Source: an uncultured Clostridia bacterium
Lineage (GTDB): Bacteria > Bacillota > Clostridia > Oscillospirales > Butyricicoccaceae
DNA: 64,000 bases
Direction of reading: 5' to 3'
NCBI GenBank assembly: GCA_944381055.1
Contig: CALWJQ010000013.1
Location: 57,950-121,949, forward strand
Shown here: positions 24,429 to 32,562 of the stretch, one piece after another
How positions within the stretch are numbered: the stretch's first letter is position 1
Layout of the letters: each line of letters opens with the position of its first letter
Notes under the pieces: generated by a model
What the model was told of the DNA's origin: nothing
What the model saw: only the letters and a program-made list of their open reading frames with translations
Databases searched by the model: none
Position numbers and translations under genes: made by a program

Positions 24429-27128
24429 GTGCAGTATCCCATCGATCCCATCAACGGGCTCACCGACAGGCAGGTCGGGGACATGCGGCGCAAATACGGC
24501 TCAAACGAGCTGCCGCACAAGCCGGGCCAAAGTTTTTGGAGGCATTTTCTCGCCGCTTTCGGCGACCCCATTATCAAAATCCTGATGCTGGCGCTGGGCG
24601 CCAACCTGCTTCTTTTGCTGCGCGGCGCCGACTGGTACGAGCCGGTCGGCATTGCGGCGGCCGTCTTTCTGGCGACTTTTGTTTCAACAATATCGGAATA
24701 CGGCAGCGAGGCGGCGTTTTTGAAGCTGCAGGAAGAAGCGGCGCGCACCGTCTGCCGCGTCCGGAGGAACGGGAGCGTGAAAACCCTGCCCATCGGCGAG
24801 CTGGTGCCGGGCGATGTTGTGCTGCTCGAAGCGGGCGACAAAATCCCGGCCGACGGCGTTATGCTGACGGGGCGCCTGCGGGTCGACCAGTCGGCGCTGA
24901 ACGGCGAAAGCCGCGAAGAGTCCAAAGCGCCGGGATCGATGGCCGAGCCGCAGCGCTGGGATTTGGGCGACGAACGGCTCGTATACCGCGGCAGCGCCGT
25001 CACCGGGGGCGAAGGGAGCATGGCGGTCGGCCGCGTCGGCCCGCACACGTTCCTGGGGGGCATGGCGGCGCAGCTGCAGGAACAGGGGCGGCAGAGCCCG
25101 CTCAGGGTGCGGCTCGAACATTTGGCGGGATCGCTCAGCCGCATGGGGTATCTGGCGGCGGCGCTGGTGGCGCTGGCCGACCTGTTCCAGGGCGTTGTCA
25201 TGCAAAACGGGTTTGATCCGGCGCGCATCGCGCAGAGCCTGGCGTCCGCGCCCTTTATGCTCGAACGGCTGCTGCACGCGGCGACTTTGTCGATCACCGT
25301 CGTCGTCGTCGCCGTGCCCGAGGGCCTGCCCATGATGATCACGCTGGTGCTGTCGGCCAACATGCTGCGGATGCAGCGCGACAACGTCATGGTGCGCAAG
25401 CTGGTCGGCATTGAAACGGCAGGCAGCCTGAATATCCTGTTTACAGACAAGACCGGAACGCTGACACGGGGACAGCCGTCGGCGGCCGGCGTGATCGGCG
25501 GGGACGGAAAGACCTTGTCGACGGGGCAGGCAAAATCACTGCCGCTGTGGGAAGCGGTGGCGCGGGGCTGCCGGGACAACACGGCGTCCAGCCTGGCCGG
25601 CGGCCGCGCAGCCGGCGGCAACATGACCGACCGCGTCCTGCTTGAACTTGCCGGCGGCGAGCCGGGGCCGGTCACAGAGCGTCTGCCGTTTGATTCGCGG
25701 TACAAGTATTCGGCCGCCCGGCTGCCGGACGGGACGGTGCTGGTCAAGGGCGCGCCCGACAGGCTGCTGCCAAACTGCCGGACGGCGATCGATCCGGCCA
25801 CGGGCCGGACAACCGCTTTTGCAAAGGCGGCAGTACAGGCGGCGGCAGCAGCCGCCGCGTCCGGGGGGATGCGGGTCATCTGCCTGGCCCAGGGCAGCGA
25901 AATGCCGACGCCGGAGCATCTGCCGCAAAACCTGACCTTTGTCGCGGCGGTGGCCATCAGCGACGAGCCGCGCCCCGAGGCGGCGCGCGCCGTCGGGGAA
26001 GCGATCGGGGCGGGGATTCAGGTTGTCATGATGACGGGCGACAGCCGCGAGACAGCGGTTGCCATTGCCCGCCGGTGCGGGATTCTGGGCGAGGGGGACG
26101 GCGGTGTGCTGACCGGCGCGCAGCTGCGCGGGATGACCGATGACGAAGTGCGCGCCCGGATCAGGGATCTGCGCGTCGTTGCGCGGTCGCTGCCTGAAGA
26201 CAAAAGCAGGCTCGTGCGGCTGGCACAGCAAAGCGGGCTGGTCGCCGGCATGACGGGCGACGGCGTCAACGACGCGCCGGCGCTCAAGCTGGCCGACGTC
26301 GGCTTTGCCATGGGAAGCGGCGCCGAGGTGGCGCGCGAGGCCGGGGACATTGTCATTTTAGACGGCAACTTTCGATCCATTACCCGCGCCGTCCGGTACG
26401 GGCGCACGCTCTTTCTCAGCATCCGCAAATTCGTCGTTTTCCAGCTGACCATGAACCTGTGCGCCGTCGGTGTGTCTGTCGCGGCGCCTTTGCTTGGCGT
26501 CGAAGCGCCGGTCACCGTCATGCAGATGCTGTGGATTAATATCATCATGGATACCCTGGCCGGCCTGGCCTTTGCAGGCGAGCCGGCAGACCCCGGATGT
26601 ATGCGCGAAAGGCCCAAACGCCGCGACGAGCCGGTGCTCGGCCCGTATGAAAAGGGGAAGATAGCCGTTATGGGCGGCGTCACCGTGGCCTTATGTCTGC
26701 TGTTTTTAAAGCTGCCGTTTTTCCGCTCGCTGTTCCGCCCCCATCCGCAGGATTTGTACTTTATGACAGGATTTTTTACTTTTTTTGTCTTCTGCGGGCT
26801 GTTCAACGCGTTCAGCGCCCGCGCCGTGCGGCTTAATATGGCGGCGGGGCTTTTCAAAAACCCGTTCTTCCTGCCCGTCATGGGGCTGGCTGCCGCGGTG
26901 CAGACTGCGCTTGTTTACTTCGGCGGCGGGCTGTTCCGCACCGCGCCGCTGACCGTGCGCGAGTTTTTGGCGTCGGCTGCTCTGGCGTTTCTGGTCGTGC
27001 CGCTGGTTCTGGTTGTGCAAATTGACAGGCGCAGGAAGGATGCGCGCCGCGGCAGGGTCTTGCGCACCATGCGTCATCAATGGTATGATAACGGAAGAAA
27101 TCTCAACGAAAGTGAGCGAGCACGATGA
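24429..27128 (+). CDS. Cation-transporting P-type ATPase, Ca2+ (type II) subfamily
   Basis: 899 residues. The phosphorylation motif is DKTGTLT (Asp340); the actuator-domain motif is NGES; MTGDSRETA and MTGDGVNDAPALK are the nucleotide- and hinge-domain motifs. M4 carries VPEGLP and M6 carries NIIMDTLAG, the Ca2+-type ion-binding residues; the N-terminal DPINGLTDRQV segment is typical of PMCA/SERCA-like bacterial pumps. It exports Ca2+ (or Mn2+) at ATP cost. The GTG start at 24429 follows AAAGGAG. The end overlaps the PhzF gene by four bases. Confidence 0.92.
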   Translation: MQYPIDPINGLTDRQVGDMRRKYGSNELPHKPGQSFWRHFLAAFGDPIIKILMLALGANLLLLLRGADWYEPVGIAAAVFLATFVSTISEYGSEAAFLKLQEEAARTVCRVRRNGSVKTLPIGELVPGDVVLLEAGDKIPADGVMLTGRLRVDQSALNGESREESKAPGSMAEPQRWDLGDERLVYRGSAVTGGEGSMAVGRVGPHTFLGGMAAQLQEQGRQSPLRVRLEHLAGSLSRMGYLAAALVALADLFQGVVMQNGFDPARIAQSLASAPFMLERLLHAATLSITVVVVAVPEGLPMMITLVLSANMLRMQRDNVMVRKLVGIETAGSLNILFTDKTGTLTRGQPSAAGVIGGDGKTLSTGQAKSLPLWEAVARGCRDNTASSLAGGRAAGGNMTDRVLLELAGGEPGPVTERLPFDSRYKYSAARLPDGTVLVKGAPDRLLPNCRTAIDPATGRTTAFAKAAVQAAAAAAASGGMRVICLAQGSEMPTPEHLPQNLTFVAAVAISDEPRPEAARAVGEAIGAGIQVVMMTGDSRETAVAIARRCGILGEGDGGVLTGAQLRGMTDDEVRARIRDLRVVARSLPEDKSRLVRLAQQSGLVAGMTGDGVNDAPALKLADVGFAMGSGAEVAREAGDIVILDGNFRSITRAVRYGRTLFLSIRKFVVFQLTMNLCAVGVSVAAPLLGVEAPVTVMQMLWINIIMDTLAGLAFAGEPADPGCMRERPKRRDEPVLGPYEKGKIAVMGGVTVALCLLFLKLPFFRSLFRPHPQDLYFMTGFFTFFVFCGLFNAFSARAVRLNMAAGLFKNPFFLPVMGLAAAVQTALVYFGGGLFRTAPLTVREFLASAALAFLVVPLVLVVQIDRRRKDARRGRVLRTMRHQWYDNGRNLNESERAR

Positions 27129-27904
27129 AATACTATGTCGTTGACGCCTTTACCAGGGAACTGTTTTCCGGGAACCCTGCCGGCATCTGCCCGGTGGCCG
27201 AATGGCCGGAAAAGCAGCTGATGCAGAATATTGCCGCCGAAAACAACCTGTCCGAAACCGCCTTTATCCGCGGCGGCGACGGCAAATACGAGATCCGCTG
27301 GTTTACGCCGACGGGCGAGTTCGACCTGTGCGGCCACGCGACGCTGGCGTCGGGGTTTGTCGTTATGAACCTGCTCGAACCGGGCCGGCAGGCCGTGGAT
27401 TTTTCCAGCATGAGCGGCCCGCTGCGCGTCACGCGCGAGGGCGAGCGGTACCAGCTGGACTTCCCGGCCCGCCCGCCGCGGCAAATCGCGCCGCTTGCCA
27501 TTGTCGAGCAGGCGCTGGGCGCGCGGCCGCGGGCGCTGTATCTGGCGCGCGATCATGTGGCGCTGTTTGACACGGCCGGCGAGGTGCGCGCCCTTGCGCC
27601 GGACTTTGACGCCATGCGGCGCATCGAGGGCTGCATCGGCTTGATTGCGACGGCGCCGGGCGACGGGACCTGCGACTTTGTGTCGCGGTATTTCGCCCCT
27701 AACGACGGCATTACCGAAGACCCGGTGACCGGGTCGGCGCACTGCACGCTGGTGCCGTTCTGGAGCGAGCGGCTGGGCAAACGCGAAGTGACGGCCCGGC
27801 AGGTTTCGGCGCGCGGCGGCACCCTGTACTGCCGCGACGAGGGCGACCGGGTGCTGATCGCCGGCCATGCCGTGCTGTATCTGACCGGAGATCTGCACCT
27901 GTGA
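27125..27904 (+). CDS. PhzF-family isomerase/epimerase-like protein
   Basis: 259 residues, full length for the family. The two halves have the diaminopimelate-epimerase-like fold: VDAFTRELFSGNPAG at the start, the catalytic Glu in NNLSETAF, DLCGHATLA in the first half and DPVTGSAHC in the second. PhzF itself acts in phenazine synthesis, but no other phenazine genes are present, so the role is unknown. The start overlaps the P-ATPase stop (ATGA), and its own stop overlaps the PAP2 start. Confidence 0.9.
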   Translation: MKYYVVDAFTRELFSGNPAGICPVAEWPEKQLMQNIAAENNLSETAFIRGGDGKYEIRWFTPTGEFDLCGHATLASGFVVMNLLEPGRQAVDFSSMSGPLRVTREGERYQLDFPARPPRQIAPLAIVEQALGARPRALYLARDHVALFDTAGEVRALAPDFDAMRRIEGCIGLIATAPGDGTCDFVSRYFAPNDGITEDPVTGSAHCTLVPFWSERLGKREVTARQVSARGGTLYCRDEGDRVLIAGHAVLYLTGDLHL

Positions 27905-28440
27905 TGCAGGCGCTGGCCCGGCTGGAAATGCCGGTGCTCGAGTGGCTGCACGCCCTGCACGGCAACGCCGTGCTCGACGGGTTCATGCTGTTTGTTTCAT
28001 GGCTGGGCAACGGCGGGATGGTTTTTATCGCGCTCACTGTGCTGTTCCTGTGTTTTCGCCGCACCCGGAAGCTGGGCGGCGTGTGCGCCTCGGCGCTTGT
28101 GCTCGACGCGCTGATCGTCAACGCCGTGCTTAAACCGCTTGTCGCGCGGGCGCGGCCCTTTGCCGGCGGCGTATTTGAGCTGCTGCTCGAGGCGCCGGGC
28201 GACTACTCTTTCCCTTCGGGGCATACGGCGGCCGCCTTTGCGTTTGCTTTTGCACTGGAGCCGGCGGGAAAAAAATGGCGCGCTGCCGCCGTCGCCTTTG
28301 CCTGCCTGACCGGATTTTCGCGCATGTACCTGACGGTGCATTTTCCCACCGACGTGGTGTGCGGGGCCGCCATCGGCGCTTTGTGCGGAAAAGCCGCGGT
28401 TTTTCTCTGGAAAAAGGCGTTCGGGCATGATATAATATAA
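27904..28440 (+). CDS. PAP2-family membrane phosphatase
   Basis: 178 residues with the three-part phosphatase signature: KPLVARARP, PSGHTAAAF and SRMYLTVHFPTDV. There are five or six membrane segments. It probably dephosphorylates a lipid phosphate or undecaprenyl pyrophosphate. The ATG at 27904 overlaps the PhzF stop (TGATG); GTG at 27901 is an alternative. Encoded directly before uppP, which does the same chemistry by an unrelated fold. Confidence 0.88.
   Translation: MQALARLEMPVLEWLHALHGNAVLDGFMLFVSWLGNGGMVFIALTVLFLCFRRTRKLGGVCASALVLDALIVNAVLKPLVARARPFAGGVFELLLEAPGDYSFPSGHTAAAFAFAFALEPAGKKWRAAAVAFACLTGFSRMYLTVHFPTDVVCGAAIGALCGKAAVFLWKKAFGHDII
28428..28436 (+). promoter_or_regulatory. Extended -10 promoter of uppP
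   Basis: TGATATAAT (TGn plus consensus TATAAT) at the end of the PAP2 gene; no good -35. Confidence 0.45.
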
Positions 28441-28529
28441 AATTGTACAAATGATGGCTGCGCCGTTTCCGCCCGGCGGCGGGGCGGCCCTGACTGCGCG
28501 CGGAAGGCGCGGATGGATGGAGGATTTTT

Positions 28530-29342
28530 ATGCCGGTTTGGCTTGCGGCGCTGCTCGGCGTCGTGCAGGGGCTGACAGAGTTTTTGCCCGTCTCGTCTTC
28601 GGGGCATCTGGCGCTGTTCCAGAACCTGTTCAATATGTCCCAGTACACAGATAATCACATCGCCTTTGACATTGTTTTGCACCTGGGGACGCTGTTCGCC
28701 GTGGTCGTCGCCTTCTGGCCCGATATTGTCGGGCTGGTGCGCGACTTTTTCGGCTGGGTAGGCGACGGCTTTAAGGTCAAAAAAATCCCCGGCCGCCGCA
28801 TGATCGTCATGCTCATCATCGCGACGCTGCCGCTGGCGGTGGGCGCGCTGCTCGAGAGCGCTGTCAGCGCCGCGTTTCAAAGCACGCTGCTCATCGGGTG
28901 CGCGCTGCTGTTTACATCGGTGCTGCTGTACCTGGCAGACAGGCTGGGGCACGGGCACAAGACGGCGCGCGATGCGTCGTATAAAAGCGCGCTCGTTGTC
29001 GGGCTGATGCAGCTGGTCGCCATCATTCCCGGTGTTTCCCGCTCGGGGTCGACCATTTGCGGCGGGCTGTTTACCGGGTTCGACCGGCAGTTTGCCGTGC
29101 GGTTCGCCTTTCTGCTGTCCATTCCGGCCGTGGTGGGCGCGGCGGTTTTCCAGCTGCCCGACATCGCCTCAGCCGCGGGCGACGGCCTGCTCGTTTACGC
29201 CGTCGGCTTCCTGACGGCCGCCGTGTCCGGGTACCTGGCCATCCGGCTGGTCCGCCTGCTCATGAAGAAAAACAGCTTTAAGGTCTTTTCCGTTTACTGC
29301 GCCGTTGTCGGCGTTCTCAGCATCGTTTTCAGCCTGGTTTAA
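28530..29342 (+). CDS. uppP: Undecaprenyl-diphosphatase (BacA/UppP)
   Basis: 270 residues, about eight membrane segments. GLTEFLPVSSSGHL and the later PGVSRSGSTI are the two UppP active-site motifs. It regenerates undecaprenyl phosphate for wall synthesis at the outer face of the membrane and gives bacitracin resistance when abundant. ATG 6 bases after GGAGG. 59 bp upstream of ftsK in the same direction. Confidence 0.96.
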   Translation: MPVWLAALLGVVQGLTEFLPVSSSGHLALFQNLFNMSQYTDNHIAFDIVLHLGTLFAVVVAFWPDIVGLVRDFFGWVGDGFKVKKIPGRRMIVMLIIATLPLAVGALLESAVSAAFQSTLLIGCALLFTSVLLYLADRLGHGHKTARDASYKSALVVGLMQLVAIIPGVSRSGSTICGGLFTGFDRQFAVRFAFLLSIPAVVGAAVFQLPDIASAAGDGLLVYAVGFLTAAVSGYLAIRLVRLLMKKNSFKVFSVYCAVVGVLSIVFSLV

Positions 29343-29401
29343 CCGGCGCGGCGTTTCGCGGGGCGGACGCCGGAAGAATCTTAAAAAAGGGGGCGGCCGT
29401 T

Positions 29402-31948
29402 TTGGCACAGCGCCGGCAGACAACGAAAAAATCGGGGGCGGCCGCTTCGCCGAAAAAGACGGCCGGCGGCGCCCGCAGGAAGCCCGCGCAAAAAAAGCCG
29501 CTTGTCCGCCGCGAGCTCTGGGCGTTTGTCCTGCTGCTTTTAAGTTTTGTGGCCTTTTTGTCTTTTTTCAACGTCCGGGGGTTTGCCATTGACTGGTACC
29601 GCTGGCTGACAGGCACGCTGATCGGATACGGGTTTTACCTGATGCCCTTTGCGCTGCTTGCCGCGGGGGCGCTGCTGCTTGTCAAACGCAAGGGCAAAGC
29701 GCGGCTGCGCGTGACGTGCATCATGCTGCTTCCCGTTTTCATGGGGGCCATGCGCCACCTGCTCGTCGACGTGCAGGACGTATCCTTCAGCTTTGCCAGC
29801 CTGGGCGCGATGGCGGCCGACGGCCGCGAGCTGGTCGGCGGCGGACTGCTGGCCGGCTCGCTGGGCCTGCTGCTGCGCGCCGCCTTTTCCAACATCGGCG
29901 CGCTGATTCTGTGTGTTTTGCTTTCGATCGCCGCGCTGGTCGTCGCGTGCAACGTCTCGCCGCGCGCCGTGTGGGAGCGGCTGAGGCCGCTGCCCGAGCC
30001 CGCCGAGGAAACGCCGGCGCGCCCGCCGCGCCGTGTACAGGAAAAAGCGCCGGCTGCCGGCCGCCGGGTCGACGTTTCCCTGGAAGAATCCGAGACGAAA
30101 AAAATGCGGGGCGGCCGCCGCGAACGCGGGGAAGAGGCGCATAGGTCCGATCTGGTCGCGCCGCCGGCCGTGCCTACGCCGGCCGAGGTGCTGGCCGCGC
30201 AGGAATATGCCGCGGCGGAAGAAATCCTTTCGCCGCAGGAACAGGCCGGTCCGGAACCGGCTGAAGCGCAGGCGCCGCCCGCCCGGCCGGCGGCCCCTGA
30301 CTTTTTCATCCGTCAGGCCGAAGCCGCCCTGCCTGACATGCAGGCCGATTTGCCGATCGAGCCGCCGGCGGAAGAAGAGCATGAAGAGCCCGCGCCGGAG
30401 ATGCCGCAGGCGCAGCCCGATCAGCCCGGACAGCAGCCTGCCGCGGAGCAGAAGCCCACGGCGCACGGGGAAGCGGCTCCGGCGGGCAGCTATCTGTATC
30501 CGCCCATCAGCCTGCTGCACGAAAGCCGCGGCCAGAACACCGATCATACGGAAGAAATCCGCCGCTGCGCCGAGCGGCTGACCGATACGCTGCAAAGTTT
30601 CGGCGTCGAGACGACGATTGTCGGCGTCACGCGCGGCCCCACAGTCACGCGGTATGAATTGCAGCCGCAGCGCGGGGTCAAGTTTTCGCGCATTTCTGGG
30701 CTTGCCGACGATATTGCCCTGGCGCTGGGTGCGGCCAGCGTCCGCATTTCGACCATTCCGGACAAGCTGGCCATCGGCATTGAAGTGCCTAACGAGACCC
30801 AGCAGACGGTGACGCTGCGCGAGATCCTCGACAGCTCCGAGTTCAAGGGCAGCAAGTCGCGGCTGTCTTTTGCCGTCGGCCGCGACATTGAAAACCGGTG
30901 CATTGTCGGGGATATTGCCAAAATGCCCCACATGCTCATCGCCGGCACTACGGGTTCGGGCAAGTCGGTGTGCATCAACTCCATCCTGATCAGCCTGATC
31001 TACAAGTCGACGCCCGAAGAGGTGCGGCTGATTATGGTCGACCCCAAAATGATTGAACTGGGGGTTTACAACGGGATTCCCCACCTGCTCATCCCCGTCG
31101 TCACCGACCCCAAAAAGGCGGCCGGCGCGCTGGGATGGGCGGTCAGCGAAATGATGAAGCGCTATAAGCTGATGAGCGAGATGGGCGCGCGCGATCTCGC
31201 GTCGTACAACGCCGAGATCCGCCGCCGCGGCGAAGGCGAGGTGCTGCCGCAGATTGTCATTGTCATCGACGAGCTGGCCGATTTGATGTTTGTCGCCGCC
31301 AATGAGGTCGAAGAGGCCATCGCCCGCATCGCACAGATGGCCCGCGCGGCGGGAATGCACCTGATCATCGCCACGCAGCGGCCGTCGGCCGACGTCATCA
31401 CCGGCATTATGAAGGCCAACATCCCCTCGCGTATCGCCTTTACCGTGGCGTCGCAGATCGAATCGCGCATTATCCTGGACGCCACAGGGGCGGAAAAGCT
31501 CATCGGACGCGGCGACATGCTGTATAACCCGCTGGGCATGAGCAAGCCGCTGCGCGTGCAGGGCTGCTTTGTCACGACCGACGAGGTCGAAGAGGTCATT
31601 TCTTTTATCAAGAACAACAGCACCGCCGATTATTCCGAAGAGGTCATGGAACACATCGATCGTCAGGCCGAATCGTCGGGCGGCGGCGGAACGGCCGGCG
31701 ACGCCGGCGAGGAAGAGGACAGTATGCTGCAGGCGGCCATCGAAGTCGTCGTCGACAGCGGACAGGCCTCGGTTTCCATGCTGCAGCGCCGTCTCAAGCT
31801 GGGGTATTCTCGCGCCGCCCGCCTGGTCGACCAGATGGAAGAGCGCGGCATTGTGGGGCCCTTTGAAGGGTCCAAGCCCCGGCAGGTCCTTATCACAAAG
31901 GATCAGTGGAAGGAAATGGTGCTGCGCCGCCAGGGGAAGGACGTCTGA
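29402..31948 (+). CDS. ftsK: DNA translocase FtsK/SpoIIIE
   Basis: 848 residues from TTG at 29402. An Ala/Lys-rich N-terminus is followed by four membrane segments (residues about 40-190). An acidic Pro/Ala/Glu linker (about 200-360) precedes the motor: alpha region (GVTRGPTVTRYELQP), Walker A GTTGSGKSVC, Walker B IVIVIDELAD, and a C-terminal winged-helix gamma domain (SMLQRRLKLGYSRAARLVDQM) that reads polar DNA sequences. It pumps chromosomal DNA at the division or sporulation septum. Whether this is the sporulation enzyme cannot be told from this gene alone. Confidence 0.95.
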   Translation: MAQRRQTTKKSGAAASPKKTAGGARRKPAQKKPLVRRELWAFVLLLLSFVAFLSFFNVRGFAIDWYRWLTGTLIGYGFYLMPFALLAAGALLLVKRKGKARLRVTCIMLLPVFMGAMRHLLVDVQDVSFSFASLGAMAADGRELVGGGLLAGSLGLLLRAAFSNIGALILCVLLSIAALVVACNVSPRAVWERLRPLPEPAEETPARPPRRVQEKAPAAGRRVDVSLEESETKKMRGGRRERGEEAHRSDLVAPPAVPTPAEVLAAQEYAAAEEILSPQEQAGPEPAEAQAPPARPAAPDFFIRQAEAALPDMQADLPIEPPAEEEHEEPAPEMPQAQPDQPGQQPAAEQKPTAHGEAAPAGSYLYPPISLLHESRGQNTDHTEEIRRCAERLTDTLQSFGVETTIVGVTRGPTVTRYELQPQRGVKFSRISGLADDIALALGAASVRISTIPDKLAIGIEVPNETQQTVTLREILDSSEFKGSKSRLSFAVGRDIENRCIVGDIAKMPHMLIAGTTGSGKSVCINSILISLIYKSTPEEVRLIMVDPKMIELGVYNGIPHLLIPVVTDPKKAAGALGWAVSEMMKRYKLMSEMGARDLASYNAEIRRRGEGEVLPQIVIVIDELADLMFVAANEVEEAIARIAQMARAAGMHLIIATQRPSADVITGIMKANIPSRIAFTVASQIESRIILDATGAEKLIGRGDMLYNPLGMSKPLRVQGCFVTTDEVEEVISFIKNNSTADYSEEVMEHIDRQAESSGGGGTAGDAGEEEDSMLQAAIEVVVDSGQASVSMLQRRLKLGYSRAARLVDQMEERGIVGPFEGSKPRQVLITKDQWKEMVLRRQGKDV

Positions 31949-32002
31949 ACGGCGGCGTTGACGCATATGGATCAGGGAAAACAGCGAAAGGAGCAACATG
32001 TA

Positions 32003-32518
32003 ATGAACGGGTTTGAAAAAATCGACGTCAAGCAGCTTCCGGGCAATATTTTCGCCTTGTTTGACACAAACTGGGCGCTCATTACGGCGGGGGAGGAAAA
32101 CCGTTGGAATACCATGACCATTTCATGGGGCCAGGCGGGATGGCTGTGGGGCCGCCCCGTCGTCACTGCCTATGTGCGCAAAAGCCGTTATACGCTGGGG
32201 TTTACCGAAGCGCGCGGCTGTTTTACGATCAGCTTTTTCGATCAGGGCAGCTGCCGCGCACAGCTCGGCGTCCTGGGCAGCAAGTCGGGCCGCGACATGG
32301 ACAAAATGCATGAAAGCGGCCTGACGCCGATCATGATTGAGGGAGAGCACGCCTTTGCCGAGGCCCGGGCCGTGCTGGTCTGCCGCAAGGTGTACGCCGA
32401 CTGGATTGACCCGGGCAAGTTCCTCGACCCTTCGGTCTTTGACAAATCCTATGCAGACCGCGAAGACGTCCACCGCATGTATGTGGCCGAGGTGCTTTCG
32501 GCCTATGTCAGAAAATAA
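32003..32518 (+). CDS. Flavin reductase-like FMN-binding protein
   Basis: 171 residues. The segment NTMTISWGQAGWLWGRPVVT, followed by GCFTISFF, is the flavin-reductase-like fold; such clostridial proteins bind FMN and reduce or carry flavins. A frame opens earlier at 31958, but the ATG at 32003 has GAAAGGAGC 8 bases upstream and matches the family start. Own terminator downstream. Electron partner and substrate unknown. Confidence 0.87.
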   Translation: MNGFEKIDVKQLPGNIFALFDTNWALITAGEENRWNTMTISWGQAGWLWGRPVVTAYVRKSRYTLGFTEARGCFTISFFDQGSCRAQLGVLGSKSGRDMDKMHESGLTPIMIEGEHAFAEARAVLVCRKVYADWIDPGKFLDPSVFDKSYADREDVHRMYVAEVLSAYVRK

Positions 32519-32521
32519 ACC

Positions 32522-32546
32522 AAAGGGGCCGCGCGCCCCTTTTTTT
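32522..32546 (+). terminator. Terminator after the flavin reductase-like gene
   Basis: AAAGGGGC / GCCCCTTT then TTTT. Confidence 0.75.
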
Positions 32547-32562
32547 ACAGGAGAAATGCCTT

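Noticed and set aside
24296..25957. 553-residue minus-strand ORF opposite the P-type ATPase
   Set aside because: Ser/Arg/Pro-rich antisense frame; the plus strand has all P-ATPase motifs.
29540..31999. 819-residue minus-strand ORF opposite ftsK
   Set aside because: Antisense shadow; no start context, composition typical of reversed GC-rich coding.
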